DNA of 64,000 bases from Branchiostoma floridae (lineage: Eukaryota; Chordata; Leptocardii; Amphioxiformes; Branchiostomatidae). A program made the position numbers and the translations under genes. Location of the stretch: contig NC_049995.1 in the NCBI RefSeq assembly GCF_000003815.2, positions 4,527,237 to 4,591,236 of the forward strand, read 5' to 3'. Each line of letters begins with the position of its first letter. Positions within the stretch are counted from its first letter, which is position 1. This document shows, one piece after another, positions 24,501-31,705 of this stretch. The notes below the pieces were generated by a model, which did not search any database, was not told where the DNA came from, and saw nothing but the letters and a program-made list of their open reading frames with translations.

Positions 24501-27500
24501 TTAGTTTTAAATCATTACATTTTCATTAAATATACAACATGATCCTTCTTATTAAAATCAACACCAATTAAAACCATAAAACACAACAAAAAATAACTGT
24601 TAGTTCAGTCATGACCCCATAGCAGACATCTGATGATGATTGAGAACTGTTAGTTTGGTCATGACCCCATAGCAGACATCTGATGATGATTGAGAACTGT
24701 TAGTTCAGTCATGACCCCATAGCAGACATCTGATGATGATTGAGAACTGTTAGTTTGGTCACGACCCCATAGCAGACATCTGATGATGAATATGAATTGT
24801 TAGTACAGTCATGATCCTATAGCACCATGCCTCACCTGTCCTAGTGAGGGTTTCGCTTCTCCTTCTATCTACTGAGGGAACAATACAAACAAAACAAAAC
24901 AAAACCTCAATCTAAATCCAAATTACCACAATGTTATACCCTGTAAAAGAAGTATCAACTTGAAAGTTGAAACAATTAAACTTTATCAAAGCCAATTAGC
25001 TGTGAAAATAAAATTGAAAATGGTACGAGTTGCTCAGACATGACCACATAGCACCATCACTAACCTGCCCTATTGAAGGTCCCACTAACGCTCAATCTCT
25101 CTGATAACAAAAGATCATATAATTGTAGACAATCGAAAACACAAAAACTCAATTTCAATCTAAATGATTGCCCCTAATGTTAAAAACTTTTCTTCCAAAA
25201 AAGTCTGGTTGAAAGGGGAAGAATGGATAATCTTCAAAACCTGAAAGCAAAACAGTAGTAGGTCAGCCATGACCCCATAACTCCATGACTAACCTGCCCT
25301 AGTAAGGGTTTCACTACGCCTTCTCTCTGATGACAACACATTGGAAACAAAACAAGAAAATGATTCAAATAAAAATCGCCATAAATGTTACATGATTTAA
25401 GCATGTAACAAAAGCTGATGTAAAAGAACAAATTCGGAACGATTATCTAAATCAATCAGTAGCAAGTGGTAGGTCAGCCATGACCCCATAGCACCATAAC
25501 TCACCTGCCCTAGTGAGTGAGCCAGAGAGCTTTCTCTCTGACGTGACTTTGGGGCTGCCGCTGAAGGACTGGTTACGGGGCATAGGGGGCCTTGTGGTGC
25601 CATGTGGGTACTGGACAGTCACAGATGCAGCACATGTTCCCTCAAAAGCAGCTGGAAAATATCGAATAAATAGTTTAGTGAAGGAGTGAACAAGTTTCCA
25701 TAAATGCAGAAATGTTTGCAGTGGTTTTATGTCCACATTTTCCGTGAGGCAGTCTTAACCACAAAACTTAAAACCACCGCAAAAACTTCGGCATTACAGT
25801 ATGTGACTAGTGTATGGCACTACCGTGAACTTAAAACCACCACGAACACTCCACTTTCCAGCTAACGTGAAATTACATCCCTTAAATGCATTTACAGTAT
25901 TCAAAGCTTACCATGTGCACAGAGACACAACTCGTTACTGTTAACTAAAACGAAACTGTATGAGTGTAGTGTAAAAGTGCTTAAAATCGCCACCCTGAAA
26001 ATATGTGTCAATTTTAATGCAATAATGGTCCCCTGAGTAATCTTCTTGGGCAGATCTGACTAATTCATTAAGGATTTATGTAAAATTCCACCATTGCATA
26101 GTGAGCCTATGACATAATTTTTGTGCTCTCATTTCTAATCAGATTTTAAATATCAAAGATGAGACGATATACTAACCAGCGAGCCAGAGCCAGTCGTTGG
26201 CAGACTTGAGGATGTCAGCAGAAGCCTGGTAGTGGAGCAGGGCTTCCTGTGTGAGTCCTGCCAGCAGACACAGGTCTCCAGAGTACTTCCTCATCCGGCC
26301 CTGGCAACGCTTCCGAAAGGCCCTGAAAACACAAAATAGGGTTTCATTAATTAATGATATTAGATTCATATTTAGTTACCTCAGTAAATGGAGGTGTTGT
26401 TTTTGGTTTGTTCAAATTGTTGTCTTGATACTGTCATGAGTCTGAGAACAAAGAAAGCGTTGCATATGTTAGATTTAGTTAGAAACGTATATAGTTTTCA
26501 TGGAGGTGCTGTTTTTGATTTGTTTTCTGATGCTTGAGTACTACCTATAAATGTACCTCATCTGGCCCTGGCAATGCTTTCTAAAGGCTCTGAGAACACA
26601 GTAAGGGTTTCTCAAATGTATAGATTCATAAAGGTAATAGCCTTTATAACATTTATCTACCAGGTTACAAAATTCCACCACATCTCCAGTGCAGCACCCC
26701 TCATCTAAGATATGTAAACATGCATTGTGGGACCGCGTGGCACGATCGGGAGCGCGTTGGTCTCAGGCCCGAGAGGTCCCGGGTTCAAATCCGCTTGCCG
26801 TGTCACCGATCTTGTGCCCTTGGGAAAGGCACTTTACACGACTTTCCTCACCTAACTCAGGTGTAAATGAGTACATAGCTGCGGCTAGTGGAAGTGACAG
26901 GCCTTTGTGGTGGTGAAAGGCCATAGGGGCATGTTCGGGCATGACGCACCCGCCATGACACATGAGTCAGGGGTAGGAGGAACCCCTTGCATCCTTGGTC
27001 GGAAGTCCTCCTAGGAGACGGAAACTCCAAACAACAAACCTGCATCTGCTGGGGCCGTCTTACACGTTGCATACAGTTGCCCCTGTAGGACTAGTGCGCC
27101 AGTGGACGAGAGGGTGGAGAAGGACGTGCACACCCCTCCTTCACATTAAAAACCCAAGTGCAGGCCAGGCAGATGGGTCGCCTTAAACCCGTCTGCCTAC
27201 CATTGTCCTCCGAGACAGACGGATGCCAAAACAAAAACATGCATTATACTGGGGGATGTGGTGCTGGAGATTATCTTTAGATGCAATCTTTGGGGTGGCA
27301 AATATATGTAAACTGGCAGAATTACTAACTAAGGTTTGTAGATGTTATAGTTTGTTTTCAGCTTGTTTGTTTGTTTGTTTGTTTTGAGGTGTGAGCAAGT
27401 TTGGCCTGGGTCCAAGCTCATTCCTGGTCTGAGTTGTTAATAGGAAGACTGGCAGGATGCAAAGGAAACGAAGGATGGTGGAGTCATGGCCCAAACTCAG

Positions 27501-28222
27501 GAACCTAAAGATGTCATGTGCTTGAGAGTGGAGCATGTAATGGGTGTTATATTTTGTTACTGGGATGTATAAAGAAATATGTGAGTGAGTGAGTGAGTGA
27601 GTCAGTCAGTGAGTGAGTGAGAGAAAACCCACCTTGTTTCTGTATCAATCCCAATCAGATCTTTCTTCTCGAATGGTGCAAGAAGCAATGGCAGCTTTTC
27701 TGACTTGTCGCTTGCCAAACGTTCCGCCTGCAACCTCTTTGATTCTAGGACCCAGAAAAGGGAGGCTGCAAATTCCCGCACAGTCTCATCTAGCGAAAAG
27801 CTGTCTTCCACACTGGAATAATATACCATGTTTGTTTTCGCGTTGGTCCCGTTCTCTTGCTTCATGCCGAAGATCAAGCAGCGGGAATCGTACAGCGTGG
27901 AGCCGTAGAGTTCCTTTAGTAGGTTGTATCGCTCTTGTATCGCACCGGTGTCAGCGGCGGTCGCGCATTTCCCAACAACCAACAGTCCCATGACTTTGCG
28001 ATGAGCCTGAAACTCGCCCCAGACATTGTTCTCCACGGGGGAACTCTTCTTGTAACGTAAGCAGAAGGACCTCTGGGAATCTGGTAAGCGTACGTGGCGA
28101 CAGCGGGTGATGCGGTCAAAGATGTGGTTGAACGTTTTGGCGTTGATTTGACCGGCGGGCTTCACTACCACAAGCACGGCCTGGTGATCCTCTGCAGTTT
28201 GCTCGTAATCAGCGATACTCAT
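6323..28222 (-). CDS. TRAPPC9: Trafficking protein particle complex subunit 9 (TRAPPC9/NIBP, Trs120 orthologue)
   Basis: Complete coding sequence in 21 core exons. Coordinates from the 5' end: 27633-28222, 26177-26322, 25505-25651, 22326-22453, 21490-21558, 19868-19927, 19116-19244, 18558-18721, 17467-17643, 16572-16717, 15968-16053, 14539-14665, 13713-13941, 12939-13174, 12326-12447, 9754-9896, 9265-9369, 8554-8706, 7658-7743, 7060-7283, 6323-6499. Every junction has AG/GT sites and matching phase; the sum is 3444 nt, 1147 residues plus stop, close to human (about 1148). Conserved blocks recalled from human include AEDHQ and ENNxWGxFQxHRKV near the N-terminus, [58 protein letters not shown] and [14 protein letters not shown]9 is a TRAPPII-specific subunit acting in Rab1/Rab11 activation and Golgi/recycling traffic; the vertebrate protein is also reported to bind NIK and IKK-beta. 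The start is the ATG in [14 protein letters not shown], aligned with the human N-terminus. The 3' boundary of exon 8554-8706 is the least certain junction. Confidence 0.95.
6501..6560. repeat. (AATC)n microsatellite touching a TRAPPC9 acceptor
   Basis: About 13 AATC units with one variant. On the minus strand the run reads (GATT)n and ends only at CCCCCAG, the acceptor of the terminal exon, so the microsatellite itself supplies the polypyrimidine/branch-point region. Confidence 0.85.
8280..8570. repeat. Three tandem ~120-130-bp copies overlapping a TRAPPC9 exon end
   Basis: Three copies share GGATATCATTTTC, GGAGCATGGGAAACA and GATTCAAACC-type blocks separated by poly-A/T stretches. The right-hand copy runs into the 3' end of the exon at 8554-8706, so the last codons and the inferred donor (TTTCT|GTTTCC) belong to the repeated unit. 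That donor is weak, but its phase matches, and the peptide length between W and the next exon matches human by recall. Confidence 0.65.
9983..10020 (+). repeat. Left 38-bp target-site duplication of the LINE
   Basis: The 38 bases beginning CTAGGGTACGGTATTGGACA are repeated exactly at 11965-12002 and bracket the LINE. The sequence is the body of the interrupted SINE. Confidence 0.85.
10021..11964 (+). mobile_element. 5'-truncated non-LTR retrotransposon (LINE), reverse-transcriptase part
   Basis: The main frame at 10196-11914 encodes 572 residues with RT motifs in order: [23 protein letters not shown], motif [10 protein letters not shown], motif [12 protein letters not shown], motif C FADDA, thumb [11 protein letters not shown], then [10 protein letters not shown] and a C-terminal CCHC-like finger (CPNCGRDCH ... 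SHSRRC). A piece of the same ORF lies at about 10030-10155 in another frame, so a frameshift occurs near 10155. The N-terminal endonuclease region is missing, consistent with 5' truncation during target-primed insertion. It is a dead copy in the antisense direction of a TRAPPC9 intron. The clade was not determined. Confidence 0.9.
11965..12002 (+). repeat. Right 38-bp target-site duplication of the LINE
   Basis: Exact copy of 9983-10020, directly after the LINE 3' end (GATGCCTACTA). Confidence 0.85.
14327..14506. mobile_element. pogo/Tigger-like MITE, 180 bp
   Basis: Terminal inverted repeats CAGTGGAAGCC...GGCTTCCACTG, similar for about 22 bp and ending in TGCA on both sides, are flanked by TA dinucleotides at 14325-14326 and 14507-14508. 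A TA duplication and CAGT termini are typical of pogo-type non-autonomous elements. Lies in a TRAPPC9 intron; no coding capacity. Confidence 0.8.
14867..15165 (-). mobile_element. LINE 3' fragment (second family)
   Basis: The minus-strand frame reads [25 protein letters not shown] and SLGSFKERL, the usual C-terminal end of a metazoan RT ORF. Upstream [10 protein letters not shown] is in another frame, so a frameshift separates the two pieces. Degenerate fossil in a TRAPPC9 intron. Confidence 0.75.
15207..15400 (-). repeat. Decayed duplicate of the exon 14539-14665 acceptor region
   Basis: On the minus strand TTGTTGTACAG is followed by codons for CVISEGIVF and a stop, copying the acceptor and start of the exon at 14539-14665 (SVMSEGIVF). 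Neighbouring blocks (ACCACTTTTAGGCAATGAAA, GAGATAACTGTTACATG) are also present twice between 14700 and 15400. The stop rules out a normal cassette exon. Confidence 0.65.
17083..17342. repeat. ~19-bp minisatellite (GGTTAGCTGCCGGATCC type)
   Basis: About 13 degenerate units built on GTTAGCTGCCGGATCCG, including three near-identical units with GGAATTTGATTAGCTGCC. Lies in a TRAPPC9 intron. Confidence 0.9.
17957..18490. repeat. ~99-bp direct duplication bracketing a CAGGG...CCCTG element
   Basis: 17957-18055 and 18392-18490 are nearly identical (AGCTATCATTGGTTGATT through TAACTGCTATATGTCATG). Between them, 18064-18387 starts CAGGGATAAACAAG and ends TTGTTCAACCCTG, with internal GGGCAAGTG repeats, like a hAT-type MITE without an obvious 8-bp duplication. 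Confidence 0.7.
19498..19652 (+). mobile_element. LINE 3' relic with zinc-finger end
   Basis: The plus-strand frame reads [18 protein letters not shown] then QRRCQPW, the same C-terminal finger as the LINE at 10021-11964. Only the 3' end remains. Confidence 0.75.
20533..20601 (-). CDS. TRAPPC9: TRAPPC9 duplicated 69-nt exon, version A
   Basis: Acceptor ...CCCCAG|TACTCC and donor CAGGGG|GTAAGT bound a 69-nt phase-0 exon encoding 23 residues ([16 protein letters not shown]..., ending LMQG). It is a paralogue of the exon at 21490-21558, with the same length and phase, and shares the human-like AGV and EA-VKA-RV positions. It splices in frame to the next exon (ASEFLQN). Including only one version gives 1147 residues in total, so the pair looks mutually exclusive; using both would add 23 residues. 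Confidence 0.75.
21490..21558 (-). CDS. TRAPPC9: TRAPPC9 duplicated 69-nt exon, version B (canonical-like)
   Basis: Acceptor TGTTCAG|TACAAG and donor CAACGG|GTGAGT bound 69 nt in phase 0 encoding [11 protein letters not shown]...MITQR. This version is closer to human (YKNAGVIELEAC) than version A and directly follows QYSK of the exon at 22326-22453. Confidence 0.85.
21615..22199. mobile_element. Possible TIR element with CTGTAA ends
   Basis: CTGTAAATTTGC at the left and GGAATTACAG at the right, with TA on both sides (21613-21614, 22200-22201). The interior has TTCGCGGTGG and TTCACGG motifs common in marine-invertebrate repeats. TIRs are short and imperfect. Confidence 0.4.
23902..24250. mobile_element. 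hAT-type MITE, 349 bp
   Basis: Inverted ends CAGGGCTCGAAAT and ATTTCGAGCCCTG enclose GGGTGCACC-rich sequence. GAATG lies directly outside both ends, a possible partial target duplication. In the TRAPPC9 intron upstream of the exon at 22326-22453. Confidence 0.75.
24596..24825. repeat. 50-bp minisatellite, about 5 units
   Basis: ATGACCCCATAGCAGACATC recurs near 24611, 24661 and 24711, with changed copies at 24761 and 24811, a 50-bp period. The GACCCCATAG block is also the intron sequence beside each micro-exon donor at 24836, 25065 and 25294 and exon 3 at 25505, so the minisatellite grew from that flank. Confidence 0.9.
24836..24871 (-). CDS. TRAPPC9: Candidate TRAPPC9 cassette micro-exon m3 (36 nt)
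   Basis: TTGTTCCCTCAG|TAGATAGA at the acceptor and GGACAG|GTGAGG at the donor bound 36 nt in phase 1/1 encoding [12 protein letters not shown]. Third copy of the exon 3 tail; best pyrimidine tract of the three. Its intronic flank continues into the 50-bp minisatellite at 24596-24825. Confidence 0.55.
25065..25100 (-). CDS. TRAPPC9: Candidate TRAPPC9 cassette micro-exon m2 (36 nt)
   Basis: TTTGTTATCAG|AGAGATTG at the acceptor and GGGCAG|GTTAGT at the donor bound 36 nt in phase 1/1 encoding [12 protein letters not shown]. Same origin and frame as m1 but diverged in the middle. Confidence 0.55.
25294..25326 (-). CDS. TRAPPC9: Candidate TRAPPC9 cassette micro-exon m1 (33 nt)
   Basis: TTGTCATCAG|AGAGAAGG at the acceptor and GGGCAG|GTTAGT at the donor define 33 nt in phase 1/1. 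After the G left by exon 3 it reads [11 protein letters not shown], a near copy of the last residues of exon 3 ([12 protein letters not shown]). There is no stop and inclusion keeps frame. The acceptor pyrimidine tract is moderate. Splicing is inferred. Confidence 0.55.
25701..25900. repeat. Dispersed CGTGAA/TTACAGTA-type repeat
   Basis: TTAAAACCACC recurs twice and the segment ends AAATGCATTTACAGTAT, similar in style to 21615-22199. No clear TIR. Fills the intron between TRAPPC9 exons 2 and 3. Confidence 0.4.
26557..26589 (-). CDS. TRAPPC9: Candidate TRAPPC9 33-nt copy of the start of exon 2
   Basis: TGTGTTCTCAG|AGCCTTTAG copies the acceptor and first codons of the exon at 26177-26322. The copy diverges where a potential donor ATGAG|GTACAT appears. 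The 33-nt piece reads [10 protein letters not shown] in the correct phase, so inclusion would duplicate the AFRK-CQG-MR motif in frame. It may equally be a decayed duplicate. Confidence 0.4.
26727..27234 (+). mobile_element. Full-length tRNA-derived SINE, 508 bp
   Basis: The tRNA-like head has TGGCACGATCGG (A-box-like, 26738-26749) and GGTTCAAATCC (B box, 26782-26792), followed by a long body. It is bracketed by an exact 11-bp target duplication AAACATGCATT at 26716-26726 and 27235-27245. It inserted between TRAPPC9 exons 1 and 2, antisense to the gene. Confidence 0.85.
27581..27622. repeat. (GTGA)n microsatellite beside the exon 1 donor
   Basis: GTGAGTGAGTGA with a GTCAGTCA interruption, starting about 10 bp inside the intron from the TRAPPC9 exon 1 donor (27631-27632). 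Confidence 0.85.
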
Positions 28223-29314
28223 CTTGACTGAAGTCCTATGTACTCTATTATCTGGGTTTAGAAGAAAAATGACACATTTTAATTTAAGTGCAAAACTTTG
28301 GAAGTGTTTTAAGATACATTTACCCTTTGGCAAAGGCTTTGGCTATATTTTTTAGACATTACACTTAACAATCAAGGAAAGAAAGTGAGTTATATCCTTA
28401 CCAATTTATTATTGCAATCAGTGACTATTATAAACATATCATCTAGAAATATTGGAGAACAAGAAATAAAACGTTTTAAAACTAAAGCTCCAGTAGACTG
28501 ATCCTGATTGACTTGTCCATCACTGCAAACCAATGAAAGAAAGGCATCTAAAGGTATGACCAAAGAAGAGTTAAGCTGCATGTCCGGAAAAAAATTGCAT
28601 AATTGCTATGTTTTTATTGTGCATTTCTATGTATACGCTTTGACAGCATTGGGCGGGGCTATGGAGAGAGTTGGGCGCTGCCTTCCAAATTGTACCACAC
28701 CCTAGACACAGTAGATAACAACTTACAACAACACCTATGGCCATAAAATACAGAAAAACACACACACACAGATAGTCGAGGTGACTGTTTGTAGTGCTTC
28801 TCTTTCCCTACAGTCACCATGGCTAACACAAGAGTGTCAGATTCAGAAAATGATACACATACACACAAACAAGTCAAAAACAGTACTAGTGCTTCACTCC
28901 AAGATTAACAGAGAGATTTCAACATAACAATTTCACATTTTCATTTGATTGACGACTGTCATATGCCCAGTTCTAAGTTAAAGTAGAGTTTAGAAACTGT
29001 GTCTCTACTATTGACACGGATAAATTTAGAAACGTCACATGAGGTCATGTCAAAAGACTGTGAAGTACATCTGGTAAAAATCATTACCTTTTTAATATGT
29101 TAACAAATCAATATTGACATTTTACCTTTAATAATTCGATGCAAAGATAAATAAAAAAGCTGCAAGGATGTCGTGCAGTTGTCCTGACTAGAAAACCAGT
29201 GAATTATGTGCTAAGAAATCGATCAGCAAAAGTAATTTGTTACACCCCAACATACGATCTCGAGTAATCGTACATGGTTGATGTTAAATGTTTCGTGCTC
29301 AAAAATACACCTAC

Positions 29315-29500
29315 CTGTGTTTCAAAACAGCCCTCTGTGTCACTGTACACAACGCCGGTGGTACATGTCTAGCTGGGAAAGGTCGAGCTTTGACTGTGCG
29401 GCGCGACAGAGCGGAAAATATCAGAAAACATCCACGTAATTTTTCGCAGTTGCGGAAAGACGGCCATCTTGGACCACTGACAGCTAGCACGCATGCGCAC
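29315..29500 (-). promoter_or_regulatory. TRAPPC9: TRAPPC9 non-coding first exon and core promoter with YY1-like site
   Basis: Exon 1 has an acceptor (AAACCCAG|ATAATAG, exon edge 28251) upstream of its ATG, so a 5' non-coding exon is expected. A donor AACACAG|GTAGGT at 29313-29314 on the minus strand ends a relatively GC- and CpG-rich segment. On that strand it holds GTCCAAGATGGCCGTC (29460-29475), a YY1-type CAAGATGG motif often found just downstream of TATA-less start sites. The upper limit of 29500 is approximate. Confidence 0.5.
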
Positions 29501-29555
29501 TGGACGGACGAAACCATTAGTTACAGGGAAGACATTTATGTGGGTAATTAGATAA

Positions 29556-30086
29556 GGCCGCAGCAAGTAAAGTTTATGGATGATATCAGCGCGCTTATTA
29601 ATTTTCGCCCGATTTCAAAATAAAAAACAACAATTTTTTCTTCTTTGGAGACGGTCAATATGATGAAAAATTGCCACAAATGAGCAAATATGATGTGTAG
29701 AAGCATATGGATCAATATTGTAACTTTGTTACTTGTACTTGTAGAAGTGGCACTTGCTAGGTACCCAGTAGTTTTAGAAGTCAAAATAGTTGGATAGTTG
29801 TAAAAGTGGCACCAATACGGAAGCCATGTGTGGAGTTGCCAACTTTGTTAGTGATACCAGTCTACCACACTTTTACTTCACCAGTACATGTCTTGAAAAC
29901 AGGAATGAGTGCCTTGTTGGCTGTGCTACCATGTTTTGTCCCTTTAGTTTAATATTGTTACAATGTTTATGGTGTCTATTTGTAGCCATCTTGTTTTTTG
30001 TAGCCATCTTATTTTTTGCCCTATCTCACTAATTTTGCAGTTTGCTGAGGGTGTCATCCATAAAATAAAATTTACTTGCTGTGGCC
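29556..30086. mobile_element. Harbinger-like MITE, 531 bp
   Basis: Inverted ends GGCCGCAGCAAGTAAA and its partner TTTACTTGCTGTGGCC, both continuing into a TATGGATGA block, are flanked by TAA at 29553-29555 and 30087-30089. TWA duplications and GGCC ends are typical of PIF/Harbinger. No transposase. It abuts the TRAPPC9 promoter. Confidence 0.75.
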
Positions 30087-31046
30087 TAAAGTGCACTTTG
30101 TCACAGATTGTACCATGTATATTCATGACAGAAATATCCTATTCAGTTTAGTTGAAAGCAGATTCCCTCACGTTAGACCTATGAATAGCAATGAAAAATT
30201 TATGTTTGATAAATTAACTATTTCTAAACAATCCTACAGGTTCACCGTTACCAAAAAGCGGGAAACCAAGCAGAGGTCGGAAGATGGTAGTCGGCCTTAT
30301 CAGCTCAGACTTTGTTATGTATGATAGGTATGCGGAAGTTGAACTATGAACAGCCATATGCAACCACCAGTACTTGAATGGGACTGTCAGTAACTGAACA
30401 GTTAAAGTATTTAGTTAATCACAGTGTTTAACCACATCCTAACATTTAAGGATTACACACTGAAAACAACACCTCAATTTTTCATGGTGATTGACTGCGT
30501 TATGAATGAGCGTTGTGCATGTTCAAATATGAAATATTTAAGTAAGCGGTTTTGGGTGGTCAACAAGTTTTGATGTACTTTTAACACAAAAGATGTGGCA
30601 AATTTATGGATTTATCCCTGGAAGCAAAAGGCAGAACTCCTCCTAGTTACATTTCATAGTTAAAGTCAAAGATAAGAGATTTCTCATTTGACTGTAACTT
30701 TTTTTAACCATATATAAAAGAGTCTGCTTAGAAAGGGACTTGTTGATTTATATACAAACATATGCACACGTTCATGCAGTGACACACACAGGAACACACG
30801 CATATATCAGGTTTACATGCTCTTATATCAAGAACCATCTCCTGTGCTGATCACACGAAGTGAACTTTTATTAGCGTTAGATTTCAAGACATATTGCATT
30901 AAGGTCAGATACTTCTTATCTAAAAGAAAGAATCAAGGATACCTGATGAAGTTCAAAGTACAAATAATATAGGATATAAAAGGTACTACATGTATAAGAC
31001 TTTGTCCCATTCTTGTATCATTTAGCAAAACCCATACCTAAACAAA
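30087..31046. other. Intergenic, TRAPPC9 promoter side to kelch gene 3' side
   Basis: AT-rich DNA with no exon or clear repeat that I can support. Confidence 0.5.
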
Positions 31047-31250
31047 AATATGCCAAAAAGCAATTACTCAAGCAACTAGATATGATTTTGGAAACGGTAA
31101 GAAGCTTTAGGTAGAATCCACTACCTTTTGTGGATGCGTCAGTGACACTATTTTCATATTACCTTGACGAAAGGTGGATTCTACCTGAAACATGGGACCT
31201 TTTCCATAATGATATCCAGTTGCTCGAGTAATTGCTATTAGGCATATCTT
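31047..31250. mobile_element. Foldback element, ~204 bp
   Basis: The arms pair imperfectly for most of their length: ATGCC...AGCAATTACTC on the left with GAGTAATTGCT...GGCAT on the right, and AGGTAGAATCCAC with GTGGATTCTACCT near the centre. Confidence 0.7.
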
Positions 31251-31261
31251 ATTACCTGAAT

Positions 31262-31624
31262 CAGGGCTCTAGCCAGGGTCCGTTTTTCCGTCAATTGACG
31301 GAAATTTACTGCGTCTGACGGAAAAATTTTAAAAGCAATCCGTCAACCTTGACGGACAAAAATCCTAGGTAGAAGCTACAGGCGGCTTGGGGACGCTGTC
31401 CACGGCTGTAAAAGCCACACACTGTTTGTTTTGCTATTGTTATGATTGTTGACAATGTATGTCGGCGCTCTTTCGCATACGATAATCTCATTAAAACCGG
31501 TTTTTCAAGGTCTCAATGGCAACATTTACTACTTTGTAGTGTCATAGGGAAAATTGATTTTCACGATTTTCACGACGATTGGAATTGGCTGACAGAAAAA
31601 AAATTCGAGCTGGCTAAAGCCCTG
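31262..31624. mobile_element. hAT-type MITE copy 1 (363 bp) with 8-bp TSD
   Basis: Ends CAGGGCTCTAGCC and GGCTAAAGCCCTG, with exact 8-bp duplication ACCTGAAT at 31254-31261 and 31625-31632. It contains the palindrome TCCGTCAATTGACGGA. Same family as 36802-37154, opposite orientation. It begins about 70 bp past the kelch-gene stop codon, so it is probably in that 3' UTR. Confidence 0.9.
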
Positions 31625-31705
31625 ACCTGAATGTCTAACTTTCATCGACCTAAACAAAGATGTTGTAAAACAGTCCTGCCCTGCGTTGGCTGTGAGTAGG
31701 CCAAG

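Noticed and set aside
24596-25510. CRISPR-like array
   Set aside because: Repeats of 50 bp have no unique spacers, and the larger period reflects duplicated exon junctions in a eukaryotic intron.
26727-26800. Possible tRNA gene
   Set aside because: A- and B-box-like motifs are present, but the cloverleaf is degraded, a long body follows and an 11-bp target duplication brackets the unit, so it is a SINE.
27613-27993. 126-codon plus-strand ORF
   Set aside because: Antisense shadow of TRAPPC9 exon 1.
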